Assembly: GCA_030248215.1 (NCBI GenBank)
Contig: JASANG010001137.1
Span: 20,123 to 84,122 of the forward strand
Reading direction: 5' to 3'
DNA from: Enoplolaimus lenunculus
Taxonomy: Eukaryota; Nematoda; Enoplea; Enoplida; Thoracostomopsidae
DNA length: 64,000 nucleotides
Shown: piece by piece, positions 57,412 to 64,000 of the stretch
How the letters are laid out: the number at the start of each line of letters is the position of its first letter
Numbering within the stretch: the first letter of the stretch is position 1
Translations under genes and position numbers: made by a program
The notes under the pieces: generated by a model
What the model was told of the DNA's origin: nothing
The model's input: the letters and a program-made list of their open reading frames with translations, nothing else
The model's database searches: none

Positions 57412-59697
57412 CTACAAAAATTGGGCCAATGTTACTTTGAGGGGCGTAACAGTAGATTAAGCGTGTTCCTAAGCCCAAGCCTAAGCCTAAGCGTTGCAAA
57501 AATGAGTTCCTAAGTCTCAGCCTATGCCTAAGCCTAAGCAAAAAATGTAATATGAAATCTAAACCTACTCCTTTATAGACCCACCCAAACCTGGACACCC
57601 TTTAAGGTAATATGGGCCAAAAATTGTAGCGCAAAATTCTGGAACGAACCTTACTTAAGATTAACAATGAACGGCAATCAGTGTGCAATTCTTGTTTTAT
57701 AATTAGTTTTTACACTCGATCTTATTATCGAGAAGTGCAGGCCAGGCTGGCAACAAAGGTTCGAATTCAGATTCGGTAAAAATTTGCGGTTTGCACCCGG
57801 ATTCGGTTTTGAAAAAGCCGAATCCAAAAGTCGAATCTAACAATGTTCGACGAAATGTTTTTGCATTTTTAATCAACCAAATGTTTAAATAACTTGTTAT
57901 ATAAATCAATATTTTTTATTCCAGGTCACAAATCTCAGAACTGAGGTCGGGCACGAAATATAATACCGTTTAAAATTATGCGGCTGACATTGCGTTGATA
58001 TTCTGAAACAAATTATAGATATGTCTAAAATTTTCAGCATGCAAGATTCGGATTTAGCAAATTAGCAATAAATTCAGATTCGGTCAAATCGTGGATTCGG
58101 TGCAACTCTGATGCAAAAACACGTGTTCAAATATCCTTTAGAACAAAACAAACACTGACATTCACTTTTAGTCCTGAGGTACAACAGATAACGAACAAAA
58201 GCCAAACTGTTAGTTCAAATATTTCCTCTGAACTCCGCGAACACGGCAGTGGTAACTAATTTTGTGTCCAAACACCATTTCGAAATTTCACGTTGTCAGG
58301 CGACGAATTGTTGTGATACCGCCGATTTCATATATAAGCAATCCCAAAAAATTTTGACTTCGACAAACTATTATTATTAAAATCCAAATATCCAGAAATA
58401 TAATGAATAAAAAATACAGAAAGAATCTGAGCTGTAAAACTATATATATCCTTACCAATTATTCAGTTTAAAGCACACAAGCTTAAACCATTCTACCGAG
58501 TTACTTTCTTGCCAAATCTTACTTTGAGGCTCAATATTGCCCTCAGCCGGTCGCATTGACGCAGGAACTCGCAAAGCTTCTAACATTACTTCGATTGTTT
58601 TCACTAAACCAGCCAATGCAAAATAGTTGGCTTCAACTAACAATTCTTCAAGTGTGTCGAGATCTTTAGGCAAAAACACGTTTTCACCTAAATATATGCG
58701 TGTGAAATGAAAAAAGCTGAAACATTCTAGGAACAGCTTAAATTGAAGCATCACTTCTGAACATTTTTTATAATCTACTTATGATGCTGTTTTGTAGCAA
58801 TATAATACCGACAAAGTAGATATATAACTCACATTTTGCTTAACGCTTTTCACATGGATTAAAAAATTCAAAATTCGCTAATTTCTACATGAGGTAATTC
58901 GCATACGACACCCGACGGCGACGGACGGCGCCGCCCGCCGTATGACTGAGTATAGCGCAACCTTACTCGTTTGTTTCTGGGCGCTTGTTGCAGTTTCAAA
59001 ATTAATAGCAATAGAATCTCTAGTCGGCAAATCTACCAACAGCGCACGATACACGAGTATGCAACTCTTGGGGTTCCGTATGGTGCAAAATGTACCCGGC
59101 ACGCATTGTGTTTTTGACCAATCGCCTAATTTAGTGCAGGGGCTACAACCTACGCAAAACCATGACACTTTATGTATTCGGCATCAAAAATGTTCCACTT
59201 TTAGGTTTATTTAGAGGTATTGCATGTGACAGCCACCCCCCTCTACCCCGACCGGTACATTTTTTACCATGCGGAACGCCAACACTTACACACTCTTGTA
59301 TCATGCACTATTCTTAGTTCAACGAATTACCTCGACGCAAATAATTTAGAATGTATCGGAAATGTGTTCCATCAGCGTCGATAAAAACTTCTTTTGGAAA
59401 ATCAGGCCCGACCAGCGGAAGGCTTCCACTGGAAAAATTTCGAGGTGTACTAGTTAGCTGGCTATCAGAAACACCTGCAATACTTGAACTGTTCGATTCG
59501 ACAGTTTGTCCCAATGTATTTGTCATATTTGCTGGCGTATCTTTAGCGGAATCACAACCGTAGTCCAAACTCATAGAATCTGTCCAGTATGCGCTAAACA
59601 TGCGACCAAGCATACTATTAGCTTCGCGAGTTAGTGTCGACAGCGTTGTTGAGTAACGAACACCGCCAACGTTCAAATCTATTCTTTGTTGAGCCAT
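57187..59697 (-). CDS. KCTD-type BTB (T1) domain protein, three exons
   Basis: KCTD proteins form BTB multimers, many serving as Cullin-3 substrate adaptors. Exons on the minus strand: 59697-59331, 58687-58523 (or to 58456) and 57411-57187 (or to 57191), with GT-AG borders and matching phases. MAQQRIDLNVGGVRYSTTLS is the T1 opening; MLGRMFS follows; FIDADGTHFRYILNYLRRG closes exon 1 and ENVFLPKDLDTLEELLVEAN continues in exon 2, the exact order of the KCTD fold. About 60 Ser/Thr/Asn-rich residues are inserted between MFSAY and the FIDADG strand, where relatives have only a few. Exon 3 (SWLPAVGDRVRWCPEAV, YQPSQLEAVCGFMHKTQF) matches no C-terminal domain I know. No stop codon follows before the exon 3 donor, so at least one more exon is needed; see 48296-48375. 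Confidence 0.85.
57424..57618 (+). mobile_element. TTAGGC-bearing hAT MITE abutting a splice acceptor, perfect TSD
   Basis: AAAAATTG at 57416-57423 and 57619-57626. Ends ggccaatgttactttgaggg and its inverse ttaaggtaatatgggcc. Two CCTAAG arrays are separated by gttgcaaaaatgag. 195 bp. The left target duplication, read on the minus strand (caattttt), is the pyrimidine tract of KCTD exon 3. Confidence 0.9.
58523..58687 (-). CDS. KCTD-type exon 2 (end of BTB)
   Basis: Acceptor catatatttag before 58687; two bases complete the Gly codon from exon 1. ENVFLPKDLDTLEELLVEAN then YFALAGLVKTIEVMLEALRV matches the last helices of the T1 domain. Two donors fit: aaa|gtaaga after 58523 with acceptor tttttgtag|ac of exon 3, or ttg|gtaagg after 58456 with acceptor gtagacag|c. 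The first is preferred because its acceptor has an adjoining T-run; the second adds about 22 residues. Confidence 0.8.
58895..58962. mobile_element. Right-end fragment of the GGTTGCGCTATAC TIR family
   Basis: gacggcgacggacggcgccg then gagtatagcgcaacc, the right end seen at 5042-5327. Lies in KCTD intron 1. The left end is lost. Confidence 0.6.
59331..59697 (-). CDS. KCTD-type exon 1 (BTB/T1 N-half)
   Basis: ATG at 59697; donor gtcgag|gtaatt after 59331, leaving one base. Encodes RIDLNVGGVRYSTTLSTLTR, MLGRMFSAYWTDSMSLDYG, a Ser/Thr-rich insert and FPKEVFIDADGTHFRYILNY + LRRG. The start is chosen because L-N-V-G-G is always close to the N-terminus in this family. Confidence 0.88.
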
Positions 59698-59953
59698 TAC
59701 AAAAAGTATTTCACAATGATCCGTGTATAAGATGTATATATCAACAAAAATTATATGAAAATCATAACCATAGTATATATATCCTCAAGTATTAACACGA
59801 TTCAAGTATAAGATCAAAAATACAAATGGCGTCGTGGTGCACACGTTTACCGAAACATTTAAAATTGTTTTTTTTGAATCAGTTTAAATGATAAATTTTA
59901 AAAAAATTTTCGGCAGTACAACCCTAAAGAACTCAAAAAAATCGAAGTTTTAG

Positions 59954-60095
59954 GGTTGCGCTTATACTCGCCGCGCGCCGTCGGACGCCGCAGCGCTGCG
60001 CTGTAAAACTTTTTATTAAAAATTACCGTACACCGTTTTGCAGCGGCATGCAGCGGCGCGGGTCGGCCTCCGGCACAGTAAAGTATAGCACAACC
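59954..60095. mobile_element. Short GC-rich TIR element (GGTTGCGCTATAC family)
   Basis: GGTTGCGCTTATACTCG at the left and the inverse of AGTATAGCACAACC at the right, 142 bp. The interior is cgccgcgcgccgtcggacgc-like and strikingly GC-rich in an AT-rich genome. It lies about 260 bp upstream of the KCTD start codon. Confidence 0.75.
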
Positions 60096-60439
60096 GTAAA
60101 ATTTATAACTTGGATGTGCAATGATCAAGAGCGAAGCCCTGTTGGGCCCCCGCGTGGATACGGACCCGCGTTTGACGTATAGCAACGCCCATTTCGTTGG
60201 AAAACTAGTATTGCATAAAGCAACGTAATTCAATACACTGGAATTCAAGTGCCTTGAGTTAGTAAGATCTGGGTTAAAAACATGCGGTCTTTTAAACGAA
60301 TCTACAACTTGTCGGCCAACAGCGTACTAAAACATATAAATAAATGTAAGCATAATCGTAACCGTAATCTTAAGCCTATACGCCTAAACCAAAGCATACT
60401 GATGGGCGAGGAATTGCGGGGCCAACGAACTTTCAAATT

Positions 60440-60590
60440 ACAAGTTGTCGGTCGACGAATTGTCGGTCGACGAGTTGTCGGTCGACGAGTTGTCGGTCGA
60501 CGAGTTGTCGGTCGACGAGTTGTCCGTCGACGAGTTGTCGGTCAACGAGTTGTCGTTCGACGAAATGTCGTGATACCCTTTTACACTGTA
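60440..60590 (+). repeat. 15-bp minisatellite (GTTGTCGGTCGACGA), about nine units
   Basis: Tandem 15-mers with one- or two-base changes; every unit holds the palindrome GTCGAC. Open frames on both strands (VVGRR and STDNS repeats) result from the unit being a multiple of three and are not genes. Single diverged units are near 31865, 58305 and, inverted, 62200-62270, so the array grew from a dispersed element. Confidence 0.9.
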
Positions 60591-60817
60591 CATAAACCTT
60601 CCAAAACAACGGTTAACCATAACGTGTAGTTAGTTAATCCACACCCGTCTCTGCCTACAACAAAAATGTACCACATAACTTCAAATAACAACGCGGAAAA
60701 CACACTACAGTCGTCTCATCATAGCATATACGCATATAAAAACACTGTAATGTAGAGTACGTAAGCATAAAACAGTTACGTCACCACCTGTGACTACAGG
60801 ATATGAATGTCCGCGTG

Positions 60818-61130
60818 GGCCTTCATGTATAGAACAGGGCCGAAACGTTTTCCTGCGGGGCTGTAATAGAGTCAGACTAACTTTTTTGCTTAAGCTTAGG
60901 TTTATGCTTAGGCTTTAGAATCGGCTTATTCTTAGGACTTTAGCTCGTTCACTTTGCTCGGGGGGGGGGGCAAAATTTTTTCAGCAGATGCATTCAAGGG
61001 TTTTCAATGACTTACAAGCAAGATTGAAAATCTTCAAGGGCGCCAGAATGTTTCCAGGGCCCCTTGGCTACATGCTCGGGTTTAGGAATATGGTTATAGT
61101 ACTGTTCCGGCCGTGTTCTATACATGAGCC
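60818..61130 (+). mobile_element. TTAGGC-bearing hAT MITE with a nested insertion
   Basis: Left end ggccttcatgtatagaacag, right end cggccgtgttctatacatga + gcc. The element is about 100 bp longer than its relatives because a repeat with a poly-G run and caatgacttacaagcaagat (about 60955-61080) lies inside. Flanks tccgcgtg / gtctcgtg match at 5 of 8 positions. Confidence 0.75.
60955..61080. mobile_element. Unclassified poly-G repeat fragment
   Basis: gcaaaattttttcagcagat, then ttcaatgacttacaagcaag and a ccagggccccttgg end. Related fragments: 14950-15060, 23530-23640, 62850-63030. Element class unknown. Confidence 0.5.
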
Positions 61131-61816
61131 GTCTCGTGTATAAAATGACATAGAAGCATATATGTTTTAGCTGTAAACAAGTAACATTGCTTGCAAAATC
61201 AATTTTAGTACCTAGTAAAAATTTACCATTATTTAAACTACATATTTGTGCAGAATGTGTAGGTCGCTCCATCATTTCATTTATAAACAGACCCTAAAAT
61301 TGTCGGATATTTTAAGAAAGAATTAAACAAATACTGTAGAAAAATTTTCTTTGTCCTTGCACAAATGTTCTCGCCCCTCTTAATACTGTTTACAAATCGT
61401 GATTGCATTGCTGGCCATTGAGCACCTGTAGATAAGTATATATGCATTAATATTCCTTACCGTTGAAGCCGAAGAGTTGACCGAAACTCAGAAATACTAC
61501 GCTACGACAAACAATGTCGGAATGAGAAACGAAAATTTTAAACCAAATATTCATTGAAATTTGAAAATGTCTGATGTTTAAACATTTAGTATCAATAAAA
61601 CAAGCGAGTGAGAAAACTGTCGGTAAAAACGAACAAAAACCGAAATGCCTAAACCAGAGTCGAAAAACGGCTTTTCTTTTGAAACCTTAAGTCCTAAGCC
61701 AGTTTCGAACCTCTGCCCCACTGGACATATCAGCACTATGTGTAAAACAAACTGCTAACCGTTTGCTCCAACCGCTGGATAAAATATTACAATCACCTTA
61801 CGATTTTACATTTTTA
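61131..61816 (+). other. Gene-free stretch, nothing recognised
   Basis: A short minus-strand frame (61275-61133, beginning MMERPTHSAQICSLNNGKFL) was considered as an upstream exon but has no supporting similarity. Confidence 0.35.
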
Positions 61817-62020
61817 GGCCCATGTATAGAACAGGGCCGGATCGTTCTCTGGAGGGGCTATGATACAGTCAGTTTAAGCTTTAGACGAGTTTTTTTACTT
61901 AGGCTTAGGCTTAGTCTTAGGAATAGGCTAATCCATACGCTTAGGCTTAGGCTTTAGGCTTAGGCTTAGGCTTAGGAATATGTTTATACTACTGTTCTGG
62001 CCCTGTGCTATAGATGGGCC
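61817..62020 (+). mobile_element. TTAGGC-bearing hAT MITE with perfect 8-bp TSD
   Basis: CATTTTTA is at 61809-61816 and 62021-62028. Ends GGCCCATGTATAGAACAGGG and inverse ggccctgtgctatagatggg + cc. Two TTAGGC blocks lie inside. At 204 bp, this is the best-preserved copy of its subfamily in the window. Confidence 0.92.
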
Positions 62021-62359
62021 CATTTTTATATATGATACGTACATTATTTACGTGTTATTTTAACACCCACAATGCACAAGCTAATTAAAAGTGATTGAAC
62101 AACCATCTAAACACGACATCGATAAGAAGAGGTCGTGAAAAAGAGTAACGTTTTTAATATTTTTTACTGTGGCTCAATGAAACGAACAAGGGCATTACGA
62201 CAATTCGTCATCCGTCAACTCGTCCCCAATGAAATCCGAAATTTAATCGACTCGACAATTCGTCGCCCATCATTATGCTTTTCATGGGCCATAAATGGTG
62301 TGCTTACCATTAAAAGCAATAAAATAGTGTTTAAAAATAAATTTTTCGGTAACAAGTGG

Positions 62360-62450
62360 TTTTAGTTTTACGATTCCGACTCCGATTCCGATATTTTCTG
62401 ACTTACCGGTTCCGGTTCTGGTATTTTATAATAGTGGTTGTACCCTGCTA
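62360..62450 (-). mobile_element. hAT-like MITE left-end fragment
   Basis: Minus strand: cagggtacaaccactattat, then accagaaccggaaccggtaa and ggaatcggagtcgga. Decayed left end of the GCCGGAGCCGGAGG family. Confidence 0.5.
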
Positions 62451-63430
62451 GCGATGATCAAAATATTTTTCAAATTTTTTGTTTAAAATGTTTTTAATGT
62501 GGGACCTCTATTTGCGGAAGTGCCTCCTAGGTGAAAGGTATGAGAGGTGGCTGCTGGGGCCGTGCCCACTCGCAGCTTTTTTCGGTATTCAATTGACACA
62601 TTTTATTAATACTTGATACGAAGGAGAGTTCCCGGGCACCGGATGACCGCCTGGAGCCGTTCCTGGTTTTCGACCGCACACAAATATTTATCCGAATACC
62701 TGTAAAACCTCAAGCTTGAAAATTTTTAATTTTGTGCATATATAATTCATGGTTTTAATCTACAGTAGTCAGCAGTAGAATTTATAGAACCAGAACGTGT
62801 CAAAAAGTTTTTCCTGTGGCGCAGGCCGTAGCCAGCCAGATCATCTTGATAGGAAGGGCTTAACATTTTCAGGAGGGGCATACAAGGGTTTTCGATGACT
62901 TTTTACAAGCAAGACCCAAAACCCCATATATACATGTGCAAGATGGTGCTTGAATTTTATGGTGGCGACATTTTTCCTCCCCTGAAAAAGTTTGTTTCTC
63001 CCCGTTAGCAAAGGTTAAGCCAATCTTGCTAGCAAGTCATAGAAATACCCATTCCCCATATACTTGTCCCGCATTTGTTTGCATTTCACTGGCACGTTGA
63101 GCTGTGGCTACAGCAGACTATGTAGGTACACTTCACGGCCCCAAATAAGCTTATAGTTTCCACTGGTCTCACGATAGACAGAAAACCCCAAAATATGGTG
63201 GCAAGGCTTTAACGCGTATGAAGCTTAAAGCGATGGTTCCGCGTAGCGCATAAAACAAACCAAATAGAATGCAGACACGAACACGCCAATACATACGGCA
63301 GAAACATGAATATGTTATATTCAGACCTGAGATATCAAGTAGAACGTAGGATATTAAACTGCCAAAGCGAAACCGGAAAACAACGAAATGTGGAGGCTTT
63401 TTTGCAAATTTACAAGGTCGGAAAGGTGAA
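62451..63430 (+). other. Gene-free stretch with one poly-G repeat fragment
   Basis: 62850-63030 contains aggggcatacaagggttttc + gatgactttttacaagcaag, the dispersed family also nested at 60955. Nothing else recognised. Confidence 0.4.
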
Positions 63431-63635
63431 CTACAAAAAATGTTGAGCCAAATTGACTCCAAAACACGCTCTACGGGTTTACACAAACTGATGTCTAATT
63501 CGACTCCGCTAGAATCAAACGTGCGACACAGTGAGTCAAATGTAACTCTGGCGGAGTGTCGAATTTGACTCAGTCTGTGTACTCCCGTAGAGCCTATTTC
63601 GGAGAAAGTCAATTTGACTCACCATTTTTTGCAGC
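63431..63635. mobile_element. Palindromic CACTG MITE, third copy
   Basis: Starts ctacaaaaaatgttgagcca, ends attgactc-type inverse to accattttttgcagcg. The interior shows gactccgctagaatcaaac and ctggcggagtgtcgaatttg around a diverged centre. Older than the copies at 15913 and 24210. Nothing is recognised from 63636 to the window end. Confidence 0.7.
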
Positions 63636-64000
63636 GAAGCACGTTTATATTTTAGTTGTAGTGGCAATGAATCTTTGAACGATCATATGCGAGATGAACA
63701 CGACCTCTTGGAAGTTTTACATCTGACTCAAGCATAGCATGGTGAATACACCATGCTGTCATTGTCATGTGATTGACACCTTGTGAACAAAGACTTTTTG
63801 TATTAAGAGTAGGTAGCAACTGAAAGTTTGAAGATTTAATAGTTCAATACGTTACTCTTTTACAGTCAGTACTCAGTAGAGGCACCGTAAACGATGGAGA
63901 GTTGCGAAGCGCTCAAAGTGACCGTAATTTTGCATGCCACATTTTTCCACCTCTCAAGTGCCATAGTACCATATTTCGGTTTTTTGCCATACTTTCAGCT

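Noticed and set aside
60282-60629. 115-codon plus-strand frame with VVGRR repeats and the opposite STDNS-repeat frame
   Set aside because: Both are translations of the 15-bp minisatellite, open on both strands because the unit is a multiple of three.
61133-61275. A 5' exon of the KCTD gene beginning MMERPTHSAQ
   Set aside because: The T1 domain start at 59697 needs no further exon, and the frame has no similarity or convincing splice partner.
1-64000. LTR elements, retroviruses, Polintons or other capsid-bearing elements
   Set aside because: No long terminal direct repeats and no reverse transcriptase, integrase, capsid or polymerase motifs were seen in the translations.

Overview
The window is nuclear DNA from an animal. 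It is AT-rich, genes are sparse (four recognisable protein genes in 64 kb), coding regions are split by GT-AG introns often of 0.5-2 kb, and most of the rest is small non-autonomous DNA transposons and minisatellites. Splice acceptors are T-rich (for example gttttag, tttttag, tttccag). TTAGGC arrays, the nematode telomere unit, occur at about 17 places, but they lie inside a transposon family. A nematode or related invertebrate with a large genome is therefore a reasonable guess, not a proof.

Layout. (1) 143-10157, plus strand: the 3' nine exons of a muniscin gene (FCHO/Syp1 type, a clathrin-coat nucleator). The part encoding the F-BAR domain would lie upstream of the window. All nine exons join in phase, and the mu-homology domain is encoded by the last three. 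(2) 10158-27300: a 17-kb gene-free block of transposon debris. It holds hAT-, mariner- and Mutator-like MITEs, a palindromic CACTG MITE, a 1.1-kb long-TIR element and two inverted copies of an unclassified repeat that carries a row of GGG-loop hairpins. (3) 27301-about 32992, plus strand: an alpha-arrestin (ARRDC) gene of at least three exons and probably four. Its first intron contains an exact 3 x 246 bp tandem array. (4) 35817-38378, minus strand: an intronless SLC22-type transporter gene of 853 codons. (5) 59697 down to at least 57187, minus strand: a KCTD-type BTB gene of three exons. A candidate fourth exon about 9 kb further downstream (48375-48296) has been entered by a hAT MITE three bases before its splice donor. 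(6) 59698-64000: repeats only.

The four genes are not an obvious functional unit. The muniscin and the alpha-arrestin both act in endocytosis of membrane proteins and the transporter could be cargo for such a route, but nothing in the sequence links them. The most unusual content is in the mobile DNA. One hAT-like MITE family, proven by perfect 8-bp target duplications, carries internal TTAGGC arrays and spreads telomere-like sequence through the region. Two hAT insertions sit directly at splice sites of the KCTD-like gene. No LTR element, retrovirus, Polinton, CRISPR array or convincing tRNA/rRNA gene was seen.
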